From contig NZ_VISE01000001.1 in NCBI RefSeq assembly GCF_007827275.1, positions 868,001 through 932,000 on the forward strand: 64,000 nucleotides of DNA, in the 5' to 3' direction. The stretch is from Gillisia sp. Hel_I_86. Its GTDB lineage: Bacteria > Bacteroidota > Bacteroidia > Flavobacteriales > Flavobacteriaceae. This document shows positions 52,953 to 62,296 of the stretch, piece by piece (the stretch's first letter is position 1; the number at the start of each line of letters is the position of its first letter). A model generated the notes under the pieces. It saw nothing but the letters and a program-made list of their open reading frames with translations, searched no databases and was not told the DNA's origin. The translations under genes were made by a program, and so were the position numbers.

Positions 52953-55277
52953 CTATTGCTTAACTAGCTCGAATTTTGACATTAATGTTTCATCTGAGTT
53001 GGTACCAACAAAAATTTCAAAATCTCCAGGCTCTGCAACAAAATCTAATTCATAATTATAGAATTTCAGATCTTCTACGGTTAATTTGAAGCTTACTGTT
53101 TTGGTTTCTCCTTTTTTCAATGTGATCTTTTGAAATCCTTTTAACTGTTTAACAGGTCTGGTTATAGATCCTACCAAGTCTCGTATATATAATTGCACAA
53201 TTTCCTTTCCATCGTAATTGCCGGTGTTTTGAACTGTTACAGAAACCTCTAAAGTCTCATTTTTTCGGATCTTTTCGGAGCTTAATTTTAGATTATCATA
53301 TTTAAAGTTGGTATAACTTAAACCGTAACCAAATGGGAATAATGGTTCGTTACGCCCATCGATATAATTTGAACGGAATTTTTCAAATTTCCCTTCGGAA
53401 TTCCCAAGAAGGGGTCTTCCTGTATTTTTATGACTATAATAAATAGGGATTTGTCCTACACTTCTAGGAAATGTAGCCGTAATTTTTGCCGAAGGGTTTA
53501 CATCTCCAAACAAAACATCTGCAATGGCATAACCTGCTTCAGTCCCGGCAAACCAAACATCCAGGATCGCAGGCACCGTTTCATTTTCTTCTGTAAGAAC
53601 TAAGGGGCGACCATTAAACAACACCAAGATCACCGGTTTTCCTGTTTTAAGCAAAGCTTGAAGCAGGTCTTTTTGAGCCTGAGGAATAGAAATATTTGTT
53701 CGACTACTGCTCTCTCCACTCATTTCTGCAGATTCACCAATCGCTGCAATAATAACATCGGCCTTCGAAGCTATAATTAGTGCTTCCTTTAGAAGAGCTT
53801 CATCAGATCTACCATCTCTAGGGATCTCCTTGCCAAACATGGTTCCTCGTTCCTCTAATCCTTTATCGTAAGAGAGATTACTTCCTTTTGCATATAATAC
53901 AGAACCAGAACTTCCTATCACTTCTTTAATTCCTTGAAGCACAGAAATAGATTTATCCTGAGGGGTTGCCACACTCCAGGTTCCCGCCATATTCTCACTG
54001 GTATTTGCCAAGGGACCAATAACTGCAATGGTTTCAGACTTTTTAATCGGTAAAAGATTATTCTCGTTTTTGAGCAAGACCATGGATTGAGCCGCCACTT
54101 TTCTAGCAAAAGCTCTGTTTTCTGAAGTAAATATTTCTGATTTGGCCCTATTTACATCAATATACCTATATGGATCTTCAAATAAACCCAGTTCATATTT
54201 TGCCACTAAGATCCGTCTCACAGAAGCATCAATTTTCTCGATGGAGACCTTATTCTCATCCAATGATTTTTTTAGGGTTGAAACAAATCCTTCTCCCACC
54301 ATATCCATATCTACACCGGCATTCAAAGCCAAAGCAGAAACCGTTTGAAGATCCCCCATACCATGATCTATCATTTCATTGATCCCGGTATAATCTGTCA
54401 CCAAGAAACCAGAAAAACCCCACTGATCCCTTAAAACATCTGTAAGCAACCATTTATTCCCGGTTGCAGGAATTCCATCTACTTCATTAAAGGATGCCAT
54501 AACGGAGCCTACTCCGGCATCTATGGCCGCTTTATAGGGCGGAAAATAGTCATTATACATCCGTATCCTACTCATGTCTACCGTATTATAATCTCTCCCA
54601 GCTTCGGAAGCACCATATAAGGCAAAATGCTTAACAGTAGAAAGTATGGTGTTGTTCTTGCCTAGATCATCCCCTTGATATCCTCGTACCATGGCTTTTG
54701 CTATTTCACCACCCAAAAAAGGATCTTCCCCATTACCTTCAGAAACGCGTCCCCACCTTGGATCCCTGGAAATATCCACCATAGGGGAAAAGGTCCAGTT
54801 AATACCATCTGCACTGGCTTCTTCTGCTGCAATTCTTGCTGTCTCTTGTATTAAAGGCATGTCCCAGGAAGTTGATAATCCTAGTGGAATAGGAAAGGTA
54901 GTTTCGTAGCCATGGATCACATCCATTCCAAATATCAGCGGTATTTTAAGTCGACTTTCCTCAACTGCGATCTTTTGAACTTCTTTTATTTTTTCTACAG
55001 ATTTTATATTAAATAAGCCCCCTATTTTTCCTTCTTTTATTTTTTTGGCAACATCCGAACTTTTGGACTGGCCGGTGGTAATATCCCCGGAAGAAGGCAA
55101 ATTTAGCTGACCAAGTTTTTCGGTTAGTGTCATTACAGAAAGTAAGGAATCTATTTTATGATCCATTTCAACCTCATCGGCCTTATAAGCTGAATGATCT
55201 ATGGTAGTTTTATCTTGAGCATTTATAGTGATGGAACAACTAAAAACAGCTATTACAATCAGAATTTTTTTCAACAT
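52953..55277 (-). CDS. GH3 beta-glucosidase (BglX-like)
   Basis: About 774 residues from the ATG at 55277 (another in-frame ATG lies at 55304); this start gives a neat signal peptide LKKILIVIAVFSCSITINAQ. GH3 N-domain: MDVIHGYETTFPIPLG, KHFALYGASEAGRDYN; nucleophile Asp in FLVTDYTGINEM. GH3 C-domain with GESAEMSGESSSRTNI, then a fibronectin-III-like end (VQNTGNYDGKEIVQLYI). Periplasmic exo-hydrolase. In a GH144 locus it would cleave sophoro-oligosaccharides to glucose, as the GH3 of a Bacteroides beta-1,2-glucan locus does. Confidence 0.94.
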   Translation of the reverse strand: MLKKILIVIAVFSCSITINAQDKTTIDHSAYKADEVEMDHKIDSLLSVMTLTEKLGQLNLPSSGDITTGQSKSSDVAKKIKEGKIGGLFNIKSVEKIKEVQKIAVEESRLKIPLIFGMDVIHGYETTFPIPLGLSTSWDMPLIQETARIAAEEASADGINWTFSPMVDISRDPRWGRVSEGNGEDPFLGGEIAKAMVRGYQGDDLGKNNTILSTVKHFALYGASEAGRDYNTVDMSRIRMYNDYFPPYKAAIDAGVGSVMASFNEVDGIPATGNKWLLTDVLRDQWGFSGFLVTDYTGINEMIDHGMGDLQTVSALALNAGVDMDMVGEGFVSTLKKSLDENKVSIEKIDASVRRILVAKYELGLFEDPYRYIDVNRAKSEIFTSENRAFARKVAAQSMVLLKNENNLLPIKKSETIAVIGPLANTSENMAGTWSVATPQDKSISVLQGIKEVIGSSGSVLYAKGSNLSYDKGLEERGTMFGKEIPRDGRSDEALLKEALIIASKADVIIAAIGESAEMSGESSSRTNISIPQAQKDLLQALLKTGKPVILVLFNGRPLVLTEENETVPAILDVWFAGTEAGYAIADVLFGDVNPSAKITATFPRSVGQIPIYYSHKNTGRPLLGNSEGKFEKFRSNYIDGRNEPLFPFGYGLSYTNFKYDNLKLSSEKIRKNETLEVSVTVQNTGNYDGKEIVQLYIRDLVGSITRPVKQLKGFQKITLKKGETKTVSFKLTVEDLKFYNYELDFVAEPGDFEIFVGTNSDETLMSKFELVKQ

Positions 55278-55314
55278 TGGGATCTTTTTATGTAATTCTT
55301 TCATTTTTCAACTT

Positions 55315-56022
55315 TTATTTTTTCTGAGCTAACAACCACTCGTATAGTTCTGGATTATTGTAGGTTTCTGTCCAGCTATTATGATTTGCAAATGGGTAAA
55401 GGGTATATTTTACATCATTACCTATATCCTTTAGAGCTTTTACCATTTTATTACTGTTTTCTGGTAAGACCACATCATCCAAAGCGCCATGGAAGACCCA
55501 AATAGGCATATCTTTAATATGTGAAATATTTCTATAGATAGGCCTGTATATTGCGCCACATATTGGCACCATTGCGGCAAAAAGTTCGGGATATTCCCCT
55601 CCGGTGGCCCAAACTCCGTATCCTCCCATACTTAAACCTGTGAGATATACTCTGTCTTTATCTATTCGGTTTTCTTTGATCACTTTTTTTACAAGGGCAG
55701 CAATTTCATGGGGCTGCCAGTAAACGCTGTCAGGAGATTGGGGAGCCAATATAAGAGCATCAATTTTATTTCCTTTTTTAATATATTGCAATGGGCCATG
55801 TACAGCAACTTTGGAAAGATCTGTTCCCCGCTCTCCCGCCCCATGAAGAAATACGATTAGTGGAAAGTCTTCTTTAGAATCCTCATATCCATCTGGAGTG
55901 TATAGAATATAATCCAGCTTTACCGGAATTTCCACTTTTTCATCAAATGTATGTTCCGAGACTTGGGAAAATGAAGATGAATAAACACCTACTAGTAGAA
56001 ATAAAAACACATATTTTTTCAT
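55315..56022 (-). CDS. Alpha/beta hydrolase, esterase-like
   Basis: 235 residues with signal peptide (VFLFLLVGVYSSSFSQ). Oxyanion-hole region LIVFLHGAGERG, nucleophile elbow GLSMGGYGVW (Ser), acid in WVFHGALDDVVLP and catalytic His in YPFANHNSW. This is the prolyl-oligopeptidase/carboxylesterase group often encoded in polysaccharide loci. It could remove acyl groups from the glycan. 10 nt after the GH144 gene on the same strand. Confidence 0.9.
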   Translation of the reverse strand: MKKYVFLFLLVGVYSSSFSQVSEHTFDEKVEIPVKLDYILYTPDGYEDSKEDFPLIVFLHGAGERGTDLSKVAVHGPLQYIKKGNKIDALILAPQSPDSVYWQPHEIAALVKKVIKENRIDKDRVYLTGLSMGGYGVWATGGEYPELFAAMVPICGAIYRPIYRNISHIKDMPIWVFHGALDDVVLPENSNKMVKALKDIGNDVKYTLYPFANHNSWTETYNNPELYEWLLAQKK

Positions 56023-56032
56023 ATTGATATTC

Positions 56033-57406
56033 TTAATATTTAAATCCTAGTTTATCCAACCCTTGCTTTACCTCATCGGCCCCCATAAAGAGAGCCCAAA
56101 TAAGGCCAGATCTATAATTCTCTATCATAACTACTTGTGGCCCTTGATCTATTGCCAAATATCGTTGTGCTACCCAGTCTTCCCCTTCCAAGCTAAAAGC
56201 ATCATAAAAACCTGCCGGACCCCAGGTAAGATCATGAAGATCGTTATAAAAATAAGTCAGTGCGGCCATAGATTCTTTTGGTGTATATGGAATAGAACTA
56301 ATGGATGCGGTAGGAGAGATTACACCACTATCATTCGTAGGGGAATGAGCGGTGTAACCAATGCTACCATCTTCACTTTTGGTATAACTAGCGGTTAATC
56401 CCCAAATATTTTCACCATAACCTTCAAAATTATTAGGGTTTTCAATGCTATACAGATAATTTATTTTTACATGGTTTTTATTCAATTCCCAATAATCTGC
56501 ATATTCATCTGAAAGTTCCTTCGGATTTAATCCCAAATAAGAATAATGTGCCCAAAAAAGTGGTCCTCCAAATTCTTCAGCACCGTTATGTTTTAATATA
56601 AGAGGCAAACCATACTTGTAATTTTTAGAAACTATGGTTCCGTTCCTAGCCCATCCTTTATGGTATGCATCTCCAGAGATGGGATGGGTTGGTGATGCAG
56701 CCGCCATGACATACGTGATCAAAGTCTCATTATACCCTTCTAACGAGAAATTCATTTCCCAGTTATAATCTGGGGACCAGTGCCAGTATAGCATATCTTT
56801 TTTATTGGTGTACCAATTCCATTCTATACCTTTCCAAAGTTCATCATATTTAGCTGCAACAGCTTTTTCCTCTTCATTTCCATTTTTAAAGTATTCCCTA
56901 ATCACAATAAATCCCTGTGCTAAAAACGAGGTTTCTACTAGATCTCCCCCATTATCTTTATGCCCAAAAGCTTTGGTTTTTCCTGTCTCCCCATCTATCC
57001 AATGAGACCAGGCTCCATGATATTTATCTGCCTCTGCCAAGAAATCAGCGATTTTATCGAGTCTTTTTACAGCTTCTTCTCTAGGAATAAAATTTCTCTC
57101 TATCCCTGCGATCAAAGCCATTAATCCAAATCCTGTGCCACCTGTGGTCACAATATTCTTGTCGTCTTGAGGATAATTGCCATCTGGGTGATAGCGTTCC
57201 CTGGCCATTCCGGAATTAGGCTCTGCATAGTCCCAGAAATATTTTAGGGTTTGTTTCTGGACAGTGTCCAAAAGTGCTTCTTCTGAAAGTTCCTTTTTTT
57301 GAGGATCATTTTCGGCAATATCCCTGTTGTTTTCTTTTACTTCATTTTTACAAGCTGAAAAAAACAGGATGCTTATGGTAAGTAGTAAAAAATTCGTTCG
57401 AAACAT
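56033..57406 (-). CDS. GH144-type endo-beta-1,2-glucanase-like lipoprotein
   Basis: About 457 residues from the ATG at 57406; the open frame extends to 57505 but crosses the palindrome at 57449-57481. The signal ends SILFFSACKNE (lipoprotein). Signature parts of the glucoamylase-like/GH144 (alpha/alpha)6 barrel: KYFWDYAEPNSGMARERYHPDG, TTGGTGFGLMALIAG, GAWSHWIDGETG, LYWHWSPDYNWEM and AIDQGPQVVMIENYRSGLIW. GH144 enzymes cleave beta-1,2-glucan to sophoro-oligosaccharides. It is a paralogue of the next gene, so the two may have different chain-length roles. Confidence 0.9.
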   Translation of the reverse strand: MFRTNFLLLTISILFFSACKNEVKENNRDIAENDPQKKELSEEALLDTVQKQTLKYFWDYAEPNSGMARERYHPDGNYPQDDKNIVTTGGTGFGLMALIAGIERNFIPREEAVKRLDKIADFLAEADKYHGAWSHWIDGETGKTKAFGHKDNGGDLVETSFLAQGFIVIREYFKNGNEEEKAVAAKYDELWKGIEWNWYTNKKDMLYWHWSPDYNWEMNFSLEGYNETLITYVMAAASPTHPISGDAYHKGWARNGTIVSKNYKYGLPLILKHNGAEEFGGPLFWAHYSYLGLNPKELSDEYADYWELNKNHVKINYLYSIENPNNFEGYGENIWGLTASYTKSEDGSIGYTAHSPTNDSGVISPTASISSIPYTPKESMAALTYFYNDLHDLTWGPAGFYDAFSLEGEDWVAQRYLAIDQGPQVVMIENYRSGLIWALFMGADEVKQGLDKLGFKY

Positions 57407-57448
57407 TTGAGTGTCTTTAATGGTTGTTTTTTCGGATTTCATTTTTTT

Positions 57449-57481
57449 AGACCTCACAGGTTTTTGAAACCTGTGAGGTCT
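57449..57481. repeat. AGACCT...AGGTCT palindrome, second copy
   Basis: A perfect inverted repeat with 15-nt arms (AGACCTCACAGGTTT) and a 3-nt centre, in the same family as 960-992. It sits between the two GH144 genes. Confidence 0.7.
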
Positions 57482-57522
57482 GTCGTATTTAAGATGTTTG
57501 TCCAAATAAAAAAAACAAATTT

Positions 57523-58881
57523 TTAATAGGAAAAATCGAGCTTGTCCAGTCCAGCTTGTACATCTTCATCTGCCATAAAAAGCTTCCATAACAAACCTGT
57601 TCTATAATTTTCGATCATTGCTACAATAGGTCCCTGGTCTATGGCGAGATAGCCATCTGCATACCAGTTATATTCTTCAGAAAATGCATCGTAAAATCCA
57701 TATTCCCCCCATAGGTTATTTCCTAATTCTTCATAAAAATATCTTAGTGCTGCCATAGACTTTTCCGGAGTATAGGGAAAAGATGATAAAGCGGCGGTAG
57801 GTGCGATTACCCCAAGGTCGTTTGTAGGGCTATGCACGGCATAACCGTCTCGACTGTCTGAAGCGGTCAAGCCCCAGGAATTCTCACCATAGCCTTCAAA
57901 ATTTTTGGGATTGCGCACGGTATATTCATAATTAATAAGGCTATGAGTTGTGTTTTGTTTCCAATAATTGGCATACTGGTCTTGTAAATTTCTGGGATCC
58001 AACCCTAAAAAGGAATAATGGCTAAAGAACAATGGCCCTCCATAACTTGGGCCCAATGGCATATCTATACCATAATGTGATCTATTGGTGACAATTGCCC
58101 CATTGGAGGCCCAACCCTCTACATAAACATCTTTCTCAATTGGAAACGTTGGCGAAGAAGCTGCCAGCACATAAACTATTAAAGATTCATTCCATCCCTT
58201 GATCTTAAGGCCTATCTGGAAACTATAAGTAGGCGACCAATGCCAATAAAGTACATTTTCGCCCTGTGTATGCCAATTCCATTCTACAGCTTCCCAAATT
58301 TTTGTGATCCTTGACCTTATATCAATTTCAGTTTCAGCATCGCCATTAAAATATTGACGGTTTATAAGCAAACCTTGTATTAAAAATGCGGTTTCTACCA
58401 GATCGCCCCCATCATCCAGTTCACTAAAACGCCTTGTTTGAGAGGTGCTTCCCAGATACCAGTGGGAATAAACGCCGTGATAAGTAGGAACCTCTTCAAG
58501 AAAATTGAGAATTTCATCTAACCTTGATAAGGCTTCAACTCTAGTAATCCAGCCCCGTTCCACGGCAGCGGGAAAAGAAGCTATGCCAAAACCTGAGCCT
58601 CCTGTGGTAACTATATCTGTACCCTGACCACCATACGCATCATCCTGCGATCTTTCCCTGGCCATCCCTCTAGTGGGTTCAGCAAAATCCCAGAAGTAAT
58701 TGAAGGTTTTTTCCTGAACGAGATCCAATAGTTCATTATCTGTAAGTACAGGGACTTCAGCTTGACCTTCATCTGTTGGATCTGGAACATAAGGCTCCTG
58801 ATAACCGGGGCCAGAATCATTGGCACAGGAAATGAGCGATAAAAATCCCGCAAAAAACAATGATTTGGATAAGTTTAGCAT
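57523..58881 (-). CDS. GH144-type endo-beta-1,2-glucanase-like lipoprotein (paralogue)
   Basis: 452 residues. The lipoprotein signal ends LSLISCANDS, then a Pro/Asp-rich linker. The same barrel motifs as the neighbour: TFNYFWDFAEPTRGMARERSQDD, VTTGGSGFGIASFPAAVERGW, HGVYSHWYLGS, LYWHWSPTYSFQIG, AIDQGPIVAMIENYRTGLLWKLF. Probably surface-anchored, making oligosaccharides for the SusCD pair. Tandem duplication with divergence is evident. Confidence 0.9.
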   Translation of the reverse strand: MLNLSKSLFFAGFLSLISCANDSGPGYQEPYVPDPTDEGQAEVPVLTDNELLDLVQEKTFNYFWDFAEPTRGMARERSQDDAYGGQGTDIVTTGGSGFGIASFPAAVERGWITRVEALSRLDEILNFLEEVPTYHGVYSHWYLGSTSQTRRFSELDDGGDLVETAFLIQGLLINRQYFNGDAETEIDIRSRITKIWEAVEWNWHTQGENVLYWHWSPTYSFQIGLKIKGWNESLIVYVLAASSPTFPIEKDVYVEGWASNGAIVTNRSHYGIDMPLGPSYGGPLFFSHYSFLGLDPRNLQDQYANYWKQNTTHSLINYEYTVRNPKNFEGYGENSWGLTASDSRDGYAVHSPTNDLGVIAPTAALSSFPYTPEKSMAALRYFYEELGNNLWGEYGFYDAFSEEYNWYADGYLAIDQGPIVAMIENYRTGLLWKLFMADEDVQAGLDKLDFSY

Positions 58882-59006
58882 AATTCTTTATTTCTCCGCA
58901 CCTTCAAACATACTATGGTTGGTTACAGAAATTTTTAAATAACAGTATAAATAAATTGAAAATCGAAATCCCCCGGAAGAAGTCTCCGGGAGATTTGATT
59001 ATGGAA

Positions 59007-60716
59007 TTATAGCGCCATAAGGGCTTCAATTTCAGCTTCAGTAAGTACTTTATTGTAAAAAGAAAGTTCATCCATAAAACTGGTATCAGATAGGTGTCCC
59101 CATTCAGTAAAACGAGGGGCGCCAGACATAATGCTAACTAAATCTGTCCCTGTCCAATCTATGGGTGAGGCTAATGTACCAGTATTAGCCAAATCACCAT
59201 TAAGATAAATTGCCGTTTCGGTTTCAGAAATTGTAAATGCCACATGGACCCACTCTCCAGCGTTCACATTAATCACCCCTCCATCATTCCAACTGTCACT
59301 TTCACCAGTTCCAACATTCAGTTTAATTCTTTGTTCTTCTGCATTACCTTCGCGGAAAAGCCTAAAACCACTAGTGCGATTGTTCTGAGAGTCAGTATTT
59401 TCCGGGTCTTCAGGGCCAATTACAATAATACCCGCACGATCTGGACTTGCATTTACCTTATACCAGAATGTCGCACTGAAATTTTGGCTCAACAAACCCT
59501 CACTTGGTAAGGTTAAATAAGAATCTAACGCCCCGGCATAAGCATTGCTTCCTTCAGCTGAATCACCGGCAAAGTCTGGAGTTCCTACCACGGTAATTTC
59601 ACGATTTGAAATATCGTCTTGATAAGAACCATCAAAAGAAATTTTGAGAGTTTCAGAAGATGCATTAATAAGTGCCTGAATTTCTTCCTGGGAAAGGGCT
59701 GCATCAAACATTCTCAATTCATCCAGGGAACTTGAATCATATTTGTGGCCCCAGTAGCTAAAAGTTTCACCTCCGGAACCAATGGTTAACTTTTCGACAC
59801 CAGTCCAGTCAATAGCCATTCCACCCATATTTCCAGTATTCATAGGCATTCCATTTATATAAATAATGGTTTCCTGAGTTGTTATCGTAAAGGCTATATG
59901 AACCCACTCATTGGTATTTGGATCTAAAGTCCCTCCATCATTCCATATCTCGGCACTACCAGTCCCCACATTTAATTTTATTCGCTGCTCGTCTGCATTC
60001 CCTTCTCGGAAAAGCCTGAATCCCTGCATACGGTCCTCATCGTCTCCGGCGACTAAAATACCTGCACGATCAGGATCTCCGCTTACATTGTACCAGAAAG
60101 AGGCGGTGAATTCTGTCCCTACAGATCCGTCAAAGGGAAAAGTTAGATAAGAATCCGGTGAACCCGTATAAGAATTTGAACCAAGAAAAGCTTCTCCGGC
60201 AAAATCAAGATTCCCGGTAACATCAGAACTCTTCAAGGTTATAAGATCCACATAATCCCCATCAAAAGGCATATACAAAAACTCGTTTTCAAATTTGGGG
60301 GTATAAGGTGGTTCTTTACTGAAATTCACAGTTTTTGTAGTAACATTCCCTTCAATATCAGTTGCTTTAACCGTTACGGTATGTTCCCCATTGGTTATGT
60401 TATTAAAGACCACCTCATCGTTGACAATGCGGTAGTCTTTGAATTCACTCATGGAAGCGATCATATTACCGTCTACCAATATTTCAATAGTAGCAACTTC
60501 AATATCATCAACTACTTTGAATTTAATGTTTATACTGGAAATTTCATCTAACACCTTGATAGTATTTCCTTCTGCCGGAGCGATAATAGTAACCTCAGGA
60601 GCGCCTTGATCGGGCCCTGAATCTACTGCTGTTATTGGGTCAATTCCATCACTACATGAAGAAAACATCAGTAATATAGAAAACAATCCTATAAAAATTT
60701 TATCTATGTTTTTCAT
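59007..60716 (-). CDS. Two-LamG-domain surface lipoprotein (candidate glycan-binding protein)
   Basis: About 569 residues from the ATG at 60716. The signal ends ILLMFSSCSDG. An Ig/cadherin-like domain (about 45-135: VTIIAPAEGNTIKVLDEI...GEHTVTVKATDIEGN) is followed by two tandem LamG_3-like domains, each containing the near-identical block GFRLFREGNAxEQRIKLNVGTG and an NDGG turn. It stands directly after SusD, where polysaccharide loci usually encode a surface glycan-binding protein. So it probably binds the locus substrate; the substrate is not shown by the sequence. Confidence 0.85.
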   Translation of the reverse strand: MKNIDKIFIGLFSILLMFSSCSDGIDPITAVDSGPDQGAPEVTIIAPAEGNTIKVLDEISSINIKFKVVDDIEVATIEILVDGNMIASMSEFKDYRIVNDEVVFNNITNGEHTVTVKATDIEGNVTTKTVNFSKEPPYTPKFENEFLYMPFDGDYVDLITLKSSDVTGNLDFAGEAFLGSNSYTGSPDSYLTFPFDGSVGTEFTASFWYNVSGDPDRAGILVAGDDEDRMQGFRLFREGNADEQRIKLNVGTGSAEIWNDGGTLDPNTNEWVHIAFTITTQETIIYINGMPMNTGNMGGMAIDWTGVEKLTIGSGGETFSYWGHKYDSSSLDELRMFDAALSQEEIQALINASSETLKISFDGSYQDDISNREITVVGTPDFAGDSAEGSNAYAGALDSYLTLPSEGLLSQNFSATFWYKVNASPDRAGIIVIGPEDPENTDSQNNRTSGFRLFREGNAEEQRIKLNVGTGESDSWNDGGVINVNAGEWVHVAFTISETETAIYLNGDLANTGTLASPIDWTGTDLVSIMSGAPRFTEWGHLSDTSFMDELSFYNKVLTEAEIEALMAL

Positions 60717-60738
60717 TTTTTTGATTTTTTCGTTAGTA

Positions 60739-62286
60739 TTAATTAGATATCTCACCTAATATGGGAAATTCATCTATTTGATCCTGATGATATCGTACAA
60801 AGGCTTTATCCGCTGTAAAGGTCCTACCTTCATAACTCAGTTCTTCATACCTTCCTAGTCTAACCATATCAAAAAAACGTTTGCCCCACTCCATGGCAAG
60901 TTCTGCATATTTTTCATCGACAAGTTGATCTAAAGTCACACCGCTTACTGGCATTAGTCCTGCTCTTTCCCTAACCAAATTTACTGCTTGATCTGCACTC
61001 ATGGCAGAGTTTGAAGCTCCTTGTAATAATGCTTCGGCATACATTAAAAGTGTTTCGGCATAACGGTAAACTATGTAATTTTTATTACTTCCATAGGCAG
61101 TACGTCCAGGAATTAATTGATTACTTGGCAAATAATGTTTCCCACTAGAAAAGATATGCCTTGCATTATCTCTAAGGATATCCCCATCCCTAGTGGTCGG
61201 AGATACAAAAGATGGTAATGTTGCTGCTGTATAAGAGGTTGTGTTGATAATACTATCAATACCATTTTGAGTAAACAAGACCGAAGTTTCCAAACGTTCT
61301 TTTTCTCCCCTATCCAACATAAACTTAACATATTTCATACTCGGCTCGAAGAATCCCCATCCGGCACTAGCACCAGTCACAGTTGGCGTCCAACCGTTGG
61401 GGCCATAAGGGTCATATTGATGGCTTACCCGATCCCCTGTACCAACGCCAAAATCGGAGTATTGAAATTCATAAAGACTTTCATTGCTTAGTTTTCCGGG
61501 AGTTTTAAAAAGTTCATAAAAATCTGGAAAAAGGCTGAACTTGCCGGAACTTATAATTTGCCCCGTAGCATCTGCCACTGCTTGATAATCTTTTAATTCT
61601 TGGTTAGCTAAAGCCTTGATATGCAAAGCTGTATATTTTGTTACACCTCCAGGTAAATCGGTACGCTCGTTTGGTCGCATATCTAACAAAAATAGAATTG
61701 CTTCATCCATTTGATCGGATATATGCTGCATCACCTCATCTTTTGAGGGCACTGAAGTTACATTTGCAAAGTCATTAAGATTAGAGGATTCTGGAATAAA
61801 AACTGCTCCATAAACTTGTGACAATTGAAAAAGCAATATAGCCCTTAAAACTTTTGCTTCTGCGATATACTGTTCTCCCAAGGCCTTGCCCTCCTCATCT
61901 GCAAATTCCATATATCTTTCTATTTGCTCCATACCAGTATGGGCGCCAATTATATCATCATAATAGGTTTCCCATAAAGTTCTTGAACCAAAAAATGAAT
62001 TATCATATACATAGCGGTCTTGATTTTTAAGACCTTGTTGATCTCCAGCAGCATTCACATCATCACCTCGGGTAGAAACCACCAATGGTTGTTCCCAACC
62101 TCTATCAGCAACAGATTGATAGACGCCAATGAGAGAGAAAATCATATCATCGGTTTTCGAAAAATCTGTTCCCCCAGCAAAATTATTATTAAGCTCTGGT
62201 TGGTCCAATTCATCTGAGCAGCCTGTTAGCAGCATGCCCAGCAATGCCAACAGAACAGGCAATTGTTTTGTTTTTAAATATATCAT
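60739..62286 (-). CDS. SusD/RagB-family glycan-binding lipoprotein
   Basis: 515 residues. The signal ends LLGMLLTGCSDELDQPEL. SusD N-terminal helices (FSLIGVYQSVADRGWEQPLVVSTRGDDVNA, YIAEAKVLRAILLFQLSQVYGAVF) and the C-terminal RagB/SusD domain (NKNYIVYRYAETLLMYAEALLQGA, LAMEWGKRFFDMVRLG) are present. It partners with the SusC gene 10 nt upstream. Confidence 0.95.
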   Translation of the reverse strand: MIYLKTKQLPVLLALLGMLLTGCSDELDQPELNNNFAGGTDFSKTDDMIFSLIGVYQSVADRGWEQPLVVSTRGDDVNAAGDQQGLKNQDRYVYDNSFFGSRTLWETYYDDIIGAHTGMEQIERYMEFADEEGKALGEQYIAEAKVLRAILLFQLSQVYGAVFIPESSNLNDFANVTSVPSKDEVMQHISDQMDEAILFLLDMRPNERTDLPGGVTKYTALHIKALANQELKDYQAVADATGQIISSGKFSLFPDFYELFKTPGKLSNESLYEFQYSDFGVGTGDRVSHQYDPYGPNGWTPTVTGASAGWGFFEPSMKYVKFMLDRGEKERLETSVLFTQNGIDSIINTTSYTAATLPSFVSPTTRDGDILRDNARHIFSSGKHYLPSNQLIPGRTAYGSNKNYIVYRYAETLLMYAEALLQGASNSAMSADQAVNLVRERAGLMPVSGVTLDQLVDEKYAELAMEWGKRFFDMVRLGRYEELSYEGRTFTADKAFVRYHQDQIDEFPILGEISN

Positions 62287-62296
62287 AGCTATTTTT

